Of a stretch of 64,000 bases of DNA, positions 50,661 through 61,083 are shown one piece after another. The notes below the pieces were generated by a model, which saw nothing but the letters and a program-made list of their open reading frames with translations, searched no databases and had not been told where the DNA came from. Both the position numbers and the translations under genes were made by a program. Source of the stretch: Aspidiotus rigidus (Eukaryota > Arthropoda > Insecta > Hemiptera > Diaspididae); the NCBI GenBank assembly GCA_035079385.1, contig JAVHKY010000027.1:1798001-1862000 (forward strand). The letters run 5' to 3'. Position 1 is the stretch's first letter; every line of letters starts with the position of its first letter.

Positions 50661-50917
50661 GTTTGGATGAGACATGTCTTCGTAAAGACGATGGAGATGA
50701 GAATGACGTAGAAGAATCGCCACACGGAGATTTGCTCTTACAAAAGATTAAAAGTTGTTTATCTGGTATTCCGCCTCCACCGCAATTCATTTATCCGCAG
50801 TACAAAATTGAAGATATGCTGGAATTATTGAAGAAATGCGACTGGATCAACACTGAGAGCAGTCAAGCGGGTATTCTATATTATTCTTATGATACCCATA
50901 AGCTGGCGAAGAGATAA
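50661..50917 (+). CDS. terminal exon of an unidentified gene
   Basis: After a T-rich acceptor (ATTATTTTTCAG) comes an 85-codon frame including its stop. It starts LDETCLRKDDGDENDVEESP, then LLLQKIKSCLSGIPPPPQFI, YPQYKIEDMLELLKKCDWIN, and ends HKLAKR. The acidic start and helical, proline-punctuated middle look like true protein. AATAAA follows near 50,986. I do not recognise the family and could not find earlier exons. Alternatively the exon is cut at the GTATTC donor near 50,879, where phase would join it to the exon at 51,611; this would make it part of the next gene. Confidence 0.4.
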
Positions 50918-51610
50918 ATTCATCTTTTTTTTTTCTTCTCCGTCGTCACAAAAAGATTTTATAGAGCTAAGTTAAAAAAATAGATAAATAAAATTAGGTA
51001 TTTGACCTACAGGGACTGGTAACGAATGACAGACTTTGAAAAGGTAAAAAAAGGAATTACCGTTAATCCAAGAGAATAAAAATTCTTTGTACTATAACTA
51101 AACAAATAACTTCCCAACGTTGCTTGAGGAAGCTTCTCCTTCTAGGTCCAACAACAGTGCCGCGCGAGTTTTTTTTTTTTTTTTTTTTACGAGCCTAATA
51201 AAAACTTTAGGATTGCTCCGGAACAAATATCAGCCTCAGAACGGCTCCTTGTGCTGTGGCACTATTTTGTACCTTATGGCTGGCACCTTTTCTTTTCTCA
51301 CACATGTGCCCCTCTTCAACATTTGGATCTGGTTAAAATGTCAATGTGTATCGTGACCGCCGAAACTCATATTTTTTCCATTTTTCTTTTCTTTTTGTCT
51401 ATTTTATCATCCGGAGGATAAGGGAGATATATCCCCTCCCAAAACCTCAAAAAAAGACTAAAGATACGCAATTGAAAAAAATTTTCAAGCAATAGAATAT
51501 CCCCTCCCCCCCCCCTCAAAAAAAAAAAAAAATCAGTGAATCGGCGCCTACATTTTTGTCTATTTTATAGATTTCTCTATTCATTTTGTTTTTTTGTATT
51601 CACTTTACAG

Positions 51611-54480
51611 GATTTCGTAATGAAAAAATTAACTGTGATCAAATTATTGGTTCACAATGTCAATGGCCTGATATTAAAAAATGCATTTACTTCGATATCA
51701 GGTAATTAATGGAAAATTATTAATCCAGGTTGAAATATTATAGTGGTGTGAGTGTACGTATATTATGTTATTACGAGAGCTCAATTTCTCAAGAAGTGAT
51801 GGTCAAAATACATTATCTAAGGGTTATAATTACGGTGACCAGACGTACTACTTTTGGTAGTACAGTACTTATTTTTAGCCTAATGTACTACCACAAAATT
51901 TGTACTACCACGGGTTTTACTTTTGAAGAATATGAAGTTTTGGTAACTACCAACTATTGGAGCTTGGAGAAGGCGGCGTTACAAGTGGAAAATTTAAAGG
52001 ATACAATGCAGGTCTACATAAATTTCGACGTCACCTGCCAAGAAATGCAGGAATTTCTGTTATCAAAAGAGGACCTCCTGAAGGAAATCCACAGCTCCGG
52101 AAAATGATATATTTAATTTTTAAAGTTTTTCATGCATCATTTTTTCTTCGGTTCCAAATGTACTACTGGTCACCGTAGTTATAATCATAATCCAAACAAC
52201 TTCGGGGAATAAAAAAGCTTCGGACTGAATAAACTTAGTTTTTAAAGGATCTTTCTCGAGAAAAATTTTGGTGTACCACCAGTTTTCAATGAACTGAAGA
52301 ACGATTTTCAATCCTATAAATCTCGACGCCAGACATCTTAAAGAATAAGTTTCTGAGACCTCACCCATTTCACCCTCACACTTGTGATTAGACTTCGAGA
52401 TCTCTAATGAATTAATTTGGTACACCAGCACGTAAAGAAATTTTATGGTCGAAGTGCGAGATGAAACGCTAATTCTATGGTTTAGAATTATCTTGTGAAA
52501 GAATTAGCGTTTCATCTCGGGTTTTTACTTTGATCATAAAATTTTGTTGCGTGCTTGTGTTCTAAATTATTCCATTAAATTGGCTCGTAATTTGAAAGAC
52601 TTTGTTCAATCTGAGATCTGTAATTCATTATTATTTTGTTTGCTAAAACATTTGCTCATCTACCTTTCCTACTTCTCATCGCAGCACGACTCCAACTAGA
52701 GTAATTTACTTGTCATATTTATGGCATAGTTTTTTGAAACTTCGTCATGAATTCATGACAAGTTCCTGAGGCCTCTCAATACTTCTTTGTAACATTTTTA
52801 AATGAGAATTGAAAAAAATTCAATTTTAAAGAAATTGATCATAGTATTTTGTACTTCTTTTATCAAAATATCTCCTGATGAAGCTTGGGAGAAAGAGAAA
52901 AAAAAATGCTATTTGTATATTTTCGATATTCTTAGTCTTAAGTGGCATCATAATTGTTTCAAGAAAATTACTATTATGTCTACTTCTTTTATTCCACAGT
53001 GCAAGACATTAGTACCACGTATCATAATTTTTCACTACTTTCCTAAGTGAGAAGTGAATAAAAAATGTCAAATTGATTGACCCATCGATGGCAGATAAAG
53101 TAACTTGCATAATTTTTTCATCATCTAAAGCTGCAGCGGTTGACCATTATCAAAGATATTTCTATTATCAATAAAAAAAAGGAAAAAAAAACAGTTTTAA
53201 AAACCATGTATTTGAAATTTTGAGCTCACCTTTTTCATTTCTATCGATTAATGAATGATTCGCCGATGAATTTAAATTAATTAATGAGACAGTTATAATA
53301 AGACATTGAGTGGAAAACGTGGTAAAGGTTCTGATTTGCTTTCGTTCCATTTCAACAATATATTGTGAACGTAAATTTATGCGTATATTTCCTATTTTTC
53401 GTAGCTATAACTTGAACAAGTCAACAGAGAAGCTAGTCGACCTATATGACGCTTACAGACAACGTTACGTGGGCTGTGAGACTGCTTCATTTGTAACGGC
53501 CAACAGTCCCAGTAAATACAGTTATAAGAAAAAAGATCGACGAAAGGTTATCGGAAGGTCGCCCAAACGACTGAGCTATTCGACGCAAAGACGTAAAATT
53601 TTCTCTTCCAGTTCTTTAAAGGAAGCATGTGCAACGAACTCATTCGGTCTGACTAAAAAGACCATCCTGATGACGGGGTAAGCAAACTTTTCAAGATGAA
53701 CGCACCTGTAAAAGATGTTCGAACATTTTATTCTTATGCATTTTGCAGCAATGCCAATAAGAGGTCGAGTAGCCAAACAGGAACGAAACGAGCATTATTT
53801 CTAACCGCGGATGAGCAACGAAATCGCAGATTAGAAGCTATGAGACGTTCTCCGGGAAAGGCTAAATCTTTGTGGATACAGCGTAACCTACCCAAGAGAA
53901 GTACACCGCGAAAGCAGACTCCCAAGAAATTTGGAACCCCTAGAAAGGTTACAACACCTAGAAAGGAAGGTACCCCAAGAAAACAGGTCACACCCAGGAA
54001 AAATGATGGTCGCAAAAACTTGAACGAAAATGGTAAACGAAGTCGTTCCGAAATGGAATCTTCAGACGAGACAGTAACGAAACCTGCCGAACTGAGCGAT
54101 ACTCAACGTAGGGTAAGGATTTGTCGGGTCGATTCTTCTTATTGCCAAAAATTTCATCTTTTCGAATTTTTATATTTTTCTCGTTCCTTCAGAAATTACT
54201 GTGGGCAGTGTCATCTGCTCTAGGAGACGTTGGTGTAAAACGAGATCATTCGCTTTTCCGATCATACGGCAGACGATTATTTCGAATTTGCAAGCAGATG
54301 TGGATGCAAAATTCAATGAGCAGATCGCTGAGCCATGGTGTCAGTGAACAGATGTTATCAATGGCATCTGAGAAAGTTTCCGCAGTGATAAAAGAAGTAG
54401 ACGATGAAACGAAAAATACTTCAGAATATCCGACGGTGTTCAATCAAGATTCAAATTCGTGCGACTTTTTTTCCAATTAA
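51611..54480 (+). CDS. basic TPRK-repeat protein, MTBP/Treslin-like C-terminus (partial)
   Basis: Exons: 53,405-53,677, 53,749-54,112 and 54,193-54,480, plus a candidate exon at 51,611-51,701. All junctions are GT-AG with matching phase. The middle is strongly basic and holds a run of T-P-x-K sites (STPRK, TPKK, GTPRK, TTPRK, GTPRK, VTPRK; residues around 53,905-54,003), the full CDK consensus. The last exon is helical: KLLWAVSSALGDVGVKRDHS, SLFRSYGRRLFRICKQ, then MLSMASEKVSAVIKEV. This pattern resembles the C-terminal domain of MTBP (RLFEISKF...VQVIDWV), a partner of Treslin in firing replication origins, and the basic CDK-site region recalls Treslin. The similarity is from memory and modest. 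The 5' half of the gene is not identified. Confidence 0.4.
51831..52177. mobile_element. hAT-type non-autonomous element with 8-base TSD
   Basis: The ends are TACGGTGACCAGACGTACTA and its near mirror TACTACTGGTCACCGTA. Both sides are flanked by GTTATAAT (51,823-51,830 and 52,178-52,185), an exact 8-base duplication, the size made by hAT transposases. The 347-base body carries a plus-strand frame that stays open to 52,107 (YEVLVTTNYWSLEKAALQ ... LLSKEDLLKEIHSSGK), of unknown origin. It lies in the putative intron of the TPRK-repeat gene. Confidence 0.85.
52427..52554. repeat. hairpin-forming palindrome
   Basis: The arms GAGATGAAACGCTAATTCT (52,458-52,476) and AGAATTAGCGTTTCATCTC (52,500-52,518) are exact inverted copies of 19 bases. 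Outer sequence continues the pairing with small bulges (AATTTTATGGTC against GATCATAAAATT, and AGCACGT against GCGTGCT). It is probably a small foldback element or a hairpin RNA template in the same intron as the hAT element. Confidence 0.7.
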
Positions 54481-54637
54481 TTGAAGATCGGTAGTTCGGA
54501 GGTTCCTACATATATGACGATAGTAAATAACTTCATGTGATACTTATCTAGTATATTATTATATATTATAATTAAGATAAAAGTAATTTTCTCGATATGG
54601 TTTCATTAGATGAGTACTCGCGATGAACGGTTAATAA

Positions 54638-55027
54638 TTGACATACTACGTACACGTATTTCGAGACTGTGTAACCTGTATGCTATTTACGAAGAATCAA
54701 TCTAAATTAAAAAAATACAATGAAATTCCTATTATTAAACCGATAAAGGGTGATCACGCTTCACATTTACAGTTTTTGTTTTTTGGTGCACTGGAGGAAA
54801 AACCACGAACACAACCAACAAACCCACGATACGATGATGTTTATCCAAATTGGTGTTTCAAAGAAAAAATTTCTCGACAGTTATCCGAGTTTTACCGAAA
54901 ACAGGATTTACAGGTGCGACCTCCTTCGAAAGTGACAAACCTAGAAGAAAATTTTGATTTTTTAAACAAGGCATTGTCAATTTATCATATCTCAAGGAGT
55001 TTCTCTCATATTGAAAAAAAACTGTAA
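54638..55027 (+). CDS. unidentified ORF downstream of the TPRK-repeat gene
   Basis: A 129-codon frame, the longest unexplained one in this gene-dense part. The later two thirds look protein-like (LFFGALEEKPRTQPTNPRY, DVYPNWCFKEKISRQLSEFY, VTNLEENFDFLNKALSIY). No family is recognised. The start is weak, and an acceptor-like ATTTACAG lies at 54,771. It may be an exon of a small gene or an old duplicated fragment. Confidence 0.25.
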   Translation: MTYYVHVFRDCVTCMLFTKNQSKLKKYNEIPIIKPIKGDHASHLQFLFFGALEEKPRTQPTNPRYDDVYPNWCFKEKISRQLSEFYRKQDLQVRPPSKVTNLEENFDFLNKALSIYHISRSFSHIEKKL

Positions 55028-55327
55028 ACTGGTCTGCTTTGGTCGATTCTTCTACTCATCGTTTTCTACATCAACGAACGTTTGACCTCGAAGATGAATG
55101 CTAGGTTGGTCTACCTACAATAAATTTCATTTTCATTTTTTTTTAATAGAGCAGAAATTAGTGTCAGTAAATTTCAATAAAAAATTCTTATCTCAATTTT
55201 ACGAATATAGTCTAAATCTTTCCATCATCAATCCCCTATAAAATCTTTCGTTTTCATAGAGATAGAAACTAACATAAAGGCGTTCTCAGGGTCTTCAATA
55301 TTCAGTCGAAAAAGAATGCTCCTAATA

Positions 55328-55573
55328 CAGGGCGCGGCAAAAGTTCCGCTCCGATTTGCACAATTAAAAAAAAACAACAACAACAAAAAATGAAGAAAAA
55401 ATCATGATTTAGTTGGAAAAAAAATTTGTCCAAAAATTTTTTTAATGAGACTAACTTCATCCAAAAAATTTTTATACCCACCTGTTTTTCCAATTAAATT
55501 ACGATTTTTCCTGATTTTTTCTCCGTTTTTTTTTAATCGTGCAAATCGAGGGTGGAACTTTTGCCGCGCCCTG
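55328..55573. mobile_element. Tc1/mariner-type palindromic MITE, 246 bases
   Basis: The ends CAGGGCGCGGCAAAAGTTCC and its mirror are flanked by TA on both sides (55,326-55,327 and 55,574-55,575), the target of Tc1/mariner transposases. The outer arms match over more than 40 bases with few differences. The inner part is also inverted (AAAAATCATGATTTAGTTGG against CCAATTAAATTACGATTTTT), so the whole element folds on itself. No transposase is present. It sits at the 3' side of the Siva-like gene. Confidence 0.88.
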
Positions 55574-55604
55574 TATAACTTTTCGAAATCGCACTTTCTT
55601 TCTA

Positions 55605-55674
55605 GATGAGCAACGAAATCGCAGGTTAGAAGCAATGAAACGGCCACTCAGCAAGACGAAACTTTCAGCACCAT
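55605..55674 (+). pseudogene. stray copy of a TPRK-gene exon piece
   Basis: GATGAGCAACGAAATCGCAG then GTTAGAAGCAATGAAACG matches 53,810-53,847 in the TPRK-repeat gene with about three differences in 38 bases. Both read DEQRNRRLEAM. Here the frame goes on to KRPLSKTKLSAP and a stop. A TTTCTTTCTAG just before could act as an acceptor. It is antisense to the 3' part of the Siva-like gene and about 30 bases from the mariner-type MITE. Confidence 0.7.
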
Positions 55675-55745
55675 AAAACTTTGACGCACGATTGATCTCT
55701 TTGAAAAAGTTCTAGAAGACTCTGCCAAACGCATGTTCTACTTAC

Positions 55746-56308
55746 GTAGAGAATGAGCAATTATCACAGAAATATTCTTCACATTTGGAGCACCGACTCA
55801 AGTTTGTAAAACATCCTAACCGCTCACAAAAGCAGCACTTTTCGGGTAACATAGGATAATATTCTTTCGGATTGGTCTGTAATTTGAAGAACAAGCTCAG
55901 TAGACTGGAAACAATACGAGGATACATAGAAAATTGTGGAAATGACATGTCACTGCACTAACAATTTTATTCTCACTATCGAGTTGACCACTCGCACTTA
56001 ATGAAATTTGTTTGAGTCCACGCTTCACTTCCGTTTGCAGAGCCGAGTTTTTTGTTGGAGTGACGGCATCAGGGATAGGTTTCGACGTCTTGCTCAGTTT
56101 TGCTCCGTTCTTCAATTTCTGCATCGTTTTCTCTACAACGTAAATTCATTGAGGAAAGCTACTTGATGTTGAGCGTAGAATATTCTAATAATCATAGTAT
56201 TTTACCATAAACTGATCTTTTATACTCTTCTGATTCATCATTCAAAACCTTTTTCGACTGCGGTTCAAAAAAATACTCGGAACTAAGTCTTTTTGATCGA
56301 TTCTCCAT
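55746..56308 (-). CDS. Siva: Siva-like apoptosis-regulatory protein, 3' end uncertain
   Basis: Zinc-binding adaptor of the Siva family, which promotes apoptosis. Minus-strand exons: 56,308-56,206 (MENRSKRLSSEYFFEPQSKK...), 56,132-55,963 and 55,876-55,746. Donors GTAAAA, GTTAGT and GTAAGT and the TAG/CAG acceptors give consistent phases (1, 0, then 2). Family marks are KRSVYEKTMQKLKNGAK (the EKT-LL-GA block of Siva), a GQL-like GPDGRLI remnant (ISLSASGQLDS), and the start of the Cys-rich box, KCCFCERLGCFTN with RCSKCEEYFCDNC. About 130 residues are present against about 175 in vertebrate Siva. The last zinc-binding part was not found. Without splicing at 55,745 the frame stops right after SFST. 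Confidence 0.6.
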
Positions 56309-57323
56309 CGTTTGAATCTGACATCTGATTCTGAAGAATTTGAAAATTACAAACGAATTCACAACAGGATAGTAAATAATCTGAAAATACGGAAAGACTC
56401 CAAATTAATGTTATATCATCGTCTGGAAATCCTAAATTTGAGAACTGACGAAAGAGAAGTATTCTGGATTAATTTCCAAGAACGGTGCGAAAACCGAAAA
56501 CTGTATTTGCAGGTATTTTCATGATGATGGTATAGACTATTTGACTAGTAGTAATCACCAGGTATTTCTCTTGTCTATGTCTAAATAATGGACGTTGGGT
56601 CGAGTCGAGTTATAGTTCTGTTCCGTTTTGGCGGGTTATAAAAATATTTCTCTGATAACCAGTGTTGATAACAATGTTGTCAATAATGTGGTCAAAACGC
56701 TCAAAATAATTGATAACAACCAGGTTCGAAAACTGAACGCTGAACGCTTCCGCTAAACGTCACAAGCTCAAGCCCCCGTCTCAAAAAAAGAAAAACTAAA
56801 TATTTGTAATGGAACGCATTATCAAAAATTTCATAATCGCACTAATCGACAAAATCCAGAGAAAAATACCCATTCGAAATTGAAGAAGCAATATTATTCT
56901 CTGAATCGTTATTATCTTATGTCGTTTGATGATTTGATGAATTCTAAATTTGATCTGATTCAAGATCAGTTATAATTTTTTTTTGTCATATTTTGTATGA
57001 ATCGATGAACACCGGTCTGCTTGGTTTGGATCTGTTGAAGTTCAAACTTTCAATTTATGAGGTTTCGTAGTTTTGTGTGAATAAAAATTCCAACCAGAAC
57101 CATAAACTTGGCCAAATTTAATACTAATAGCGCAAATTTTCTTCATTGTCAAAGTTGATTATTATAATTTTTGATTTTAAATTAATGTACCTCCTGCAAG
57201 TGAGTCAAGTTTCTTATTCACCTTTGCGATGAATTCAATGATAACCTTTTGAGTATGTTGCATGAGATGAGACTGATCGCGAATATTTGCACTTTATCCT
57301 AATTTGAAATTTCATTTTAGATA
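56309..57323 (+). promoter_or_regulatory. shared Siva/BTB-Kelch 5' region with a candidate upstream coding exon
   Basis: The Siva start codon lies at 56,308 on the minus strand. On the plus strand a frame runs from 56,297 to a good CAG|GTATTT donor at 56,512, with its first ATG at 56,408 (MLYHRLEILNLRTDEREVFW, then INFQERCENRKLYLQ). The phase at 56,512 is 0 and fits the acceptor at 57,320, which opens ATA-ATG-ATG of the BTB-Kelch gene. So this is probably its true first exon, adding 36 residues. If so, the two genes start head to head with overlapping 5' ends. Confidence 0.45.
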
Positions 57324-59745
57324 ATGATGAAGAGTTCTGGCAACCCAAGGGATGAAGATCTAGCAAGTGATCAGGTAAATGATTTTTTTTTTTCAACCTG
57401 GAAATGTTCACGCCAATGTGAATGGGAAATTTTCAGTATTTTAACATTATTCGTATTCCTGTGTACGAATGCCTACTCTCATACTTACGGCGCTTATAAC
57501 TGATTGAAATGAAAAAGAGAGGATGTATCAGAGATGATATGGAACTCTATGGCATGATATAATGATAAAAGTTCGATATTATAACGGAATGAGCGACTAT
57601 TCTAGGAGGTATTGAATTTACACTGAAAAAAACTACGTACCACGGCGAATCCTTTCGTTTATTTACAAATTTGCTTAATCTGTGCAGGACGTAGAAACAA
57701 GAAGTGAATCTGGAGAGTCGTCACAATCCGACGAAGAAATATCGGAGTCCGAGGACGAAAATCTGACTTTCACGGAAGAAGAAGATTGGGAAACTGAAGA
57801 CGACGATTATTTCGACTCCGACGATAATGATTCAGATGAAATTGTCTCAGAATATTCGGATCACGACTCCGTAAATAGTTGGGATGAAATTTTAGTTACC
57901 CGAGTAAGTTTCTAGAATTAAGAACATTGCATCCGTACTTTTGTCAATTTCTTTTATTGGTCTGGCTAGAATCGATGTAGACCATTTTTGATGATTAGAT
58001 ATACTTCTATAATTATCACATCGTAAATGGCATGTAAAGAATTTCTACAGTATTCCTCTGTTTGATTACAGGAAGAACCACCAGTTCAAGTCAACTATAA
58101 TATGTTCTATCACAGAATCAATGAATTTTACGTTGCCGATAAGTATACTGATGTAAAGATCTCGTGTCAGGACCAGAGTTTCAAATGCCATCGATTAGTA
58201 TTGGCTGCGGCGAGCGAATATTTTGATACAATGTTTTACGGAGGTTTCGAAGAGAGTCACCGAGAAGAGATTCACTTGAAGAATATCGACGTTGCTACTT
58301 TCGAGCAAGTTTTGAAATTTGCTTACCAAGGAGAAGTAACTATTGATGACGAGAATGTTTACAATTTGTTATGTGTCAGTGATATGCTCGGATTGAGCTT
58401 TATTGAAAAACGATGCGGCCGGTATCTTATTGAACGTAACATACCCATGGATTACGCGTTCGATATATTTGCTTTCGTTTTTCTTAGGCAGAAGAAAGAG
58501 CTTATGCCAACAGTAACTCAATTTATTTTAGATCATCTCGAGTATTTTTCTAATAATGACGATTTTCTCAAGATTCCGTATGATGATCTGTCCTCATGGC
58601 TTACGTATTGCCCTCCTCTGTGTTCAAGAAAGGAACGCATCCTGTTAGATACACTTTGTCGATGGATTTCTCATTCTAACGTTGTAGATAAGGAGATGTC
58701 GTTTACAAAACTGACCAAATGTATAAATTTTAAGCATCACTCAGCGGAACAAATTGCTGAATACTTTGCCAAGAACGTGATTGATCGCGACAACAGTACA
58801 TTGGACGTAGAAGATTCGACGGACTACAAAACCTTGATTAACGGACCATTGCTCCACGCATTCATCAATACCAAAGAGATGGATTCGATACGAACGAACA
58901 TCTTCACGTTGCGAACGAATGACGATGAACCTGACTGGCGTCTTTCTTACATTGTTAAGCCTTCCGTTAGAGCTATGCGAACGGTTATCTTTGACGACCG
59001 ATTGCTATCCTTCAAAACGATGAACAATGAGACTGTGTTCTGTGCTCGTTCCTCGGTGGATTTATCTGCGCACACGCAGATATTGGCATTACCCGACTTG
59101 AAGCTGAATATCCAAACTGGGGGTATTCGCCTCTGTTGCGATAAAAACCGTATCTATTTTTGCTCTTCCTCCGATTTAGAAAATCCGAAAAATGTACATG
59201 TTTACAATCCCACACTAGATTCATGGTCTGCTATTGCGTATCCGTTGGAAAAATTGAGACGACCAACTCTGACGTGTGACGATAGTCGAGTCTACTTGGT
59301 CGGTGGTTTAATCTCGTCCGGACTGTGTCGCGACTTCAACGCTTATGACCATCGCGCCGAGAAGTGGCAAGAGTTGACGAATTGTCGAACGGGACACGGT
59401 TTTCGCGATGAATGTTGTATTCACAAAGGCAAGATCTACGTCTCTTGCCGTTCGGCTGAGCAACCTAGCATTCTAGAGATATACGATCCGGTGGCAGGTA
59501 AATGGGACTGTACTGAGATGAAGAATGATCCATCGTTTGACGAACCCGTCCGACTTCTGTCGTACGGTAATCAGTTGTATATGTTTGGTTTAAACGTACC
59601 CACATCGCTGAACGTACAGATGTACGATTCATACTTGCAAGAATGGAGTTCTTCAAAGTTACTACAGTCCTCTTTTGTAAAGAAATTCTATTTGCCTTCT
59701 CTTCAGATTCATAATATACTGGATGTGGTGGTTTATGATCATTGA
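57324..59745 (+). CDS. BTB-BACK-Kelch protein (KLHL type)
   Basis: Probable substrate adaptor for a cullin-3 ubiquitin ligase. Exons: 57,324-57,374, 57,688-57,903 and 58,072-59,745, all joined in phase 0; 646 residues counted from 57,324. The second exon is an acidic tract (SQSDEEISESEDENLTF, EEDWETEDDDYFDSDDNDSD), unusual for this family. BTB starts about residue 113 (YTDVKISCQDQSFKCHRLVL, AAASEYFDTMFYGGF). BACK follows from about 215 (YAFDIFAFVFLRQKKELM). Degenerate Kelch blades occupy about 450-646 (VHVYNPTLDSWSAI, VYLVGGLISSG, NAYDHRAEKWQELTN, LEIYDPVAGKWDC, VQMYDSYLQEWSS). Few blades keep the double glycine. Which KLHL orthologue it is cannot be told by eye. An additional first exon at 56,408-56,512 is likely. 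Confidence 0.9.
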
Positions 59746-61052
59746 GAATCCTTTTATATTATTTTTCAGTCTCATCCGATGTTCGTGGCAATTTTAATGT
59801 TGAGAAAATATTGTTTGGATTTTAATTCAATCGAAAGAATTCGCGAATTTTCAAAAAACACGTTAGATTTATGAAGTATTTCTATTTTTTTTTCTTTTGT
59901 TAACTTTTATAAAGTTCTATTCTCTTACGTTATTGTTGGTACGTTTTGTACAATTATTTTTTTGTATCGTGTTGAACTATTAAAAGAGAAAAAAAAAAAT
60001 TGTTAAGAATAATTATATTCCTTTCAAATTTTGCGGATCAACGGATCTTTTTTTGTTGAAAGTCAACAAACCATACACGTATAATTAGTTTCGAGCACAG
60101 AGCGTATACATCTGTGGTATCGAGTTGAAGAGTTTCATACAACGTCGCGTCGCAATTTCGATACCGCATCTCCTCCCTCCTTTACCTTAACAATGGTCTC
60201 GACCAGTGTTGACTTGGACGTCCAGTAATTTTTCACTCTTACAGCACAATTACTAAACTATGTACACAGTTCTATATTTTTAAACTTCGAGCACGGATGT
60301 ACCCTCAATGTCTTTTGATTCATCCACCGCTGGCCCTCTTTTCCCGCCGCCCGAAAGGAAGTGGGTTATTCTTTAAAATAATTGTGAGATTTATATACCA
60401 GCAATTTTCAGCAGTAAAACTGAGAAAAATAATTTTCCTTTTCAAACAATTTTATGAGCTAGCATTCCTAAGCTATTCGATTTTAGTGAATTTTCAGTAG
60501 CTGAATTACCTCGTCCATTTGCTTTAGGCTATATTTAAGATTGAAATTTATCGTGAAACATCGACATTTATTGATTTTCATACATAAAGACGTAAATACT
60601 AACTTTATACTTCAGATCAATTACTAACTACTCGTATTGCAAATTAGAAAGAAGTAGCAGACACAGAAAATTCAAACTCTTATGATACCACGGAACTATA
60701 TGTACATAATAAGTAAGTACATATTATTTTTTTCCGTTTGAGATGCAATGGAATCATTGTAATTGATACATTTTTTTTTGTACATGATGAAGATACATTA
60801 TGTGTATACCACAAAGAAAAGAACAGTCAATTTTGTGTCTGTTATACCTTCCGGTAAAAAAAGTTACTTTTACAAAATCATCTAATCATTGGAGAAATTA
60901 GGAGGAGGACTTCATTCACTCCAACTGTTCAAATCTCTCTTCTTATTAAAAGATCATGATCAATACTGGGCCTCCGCTGTTCTTCATGAAAGTCCTATGT
61001 CTACCGCTTGTTGTCGCTAATTTCAAGCCGTGATCATGCGATAATCATTTTC

Positions 61053-61083
<31 letters not shown>

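Noticed and set aside
53734..54015. Minus-strand frame with repeated FLGV units
   Set aside because: It is the antisense reading of the TPRK repeats in the plus-strand gene.
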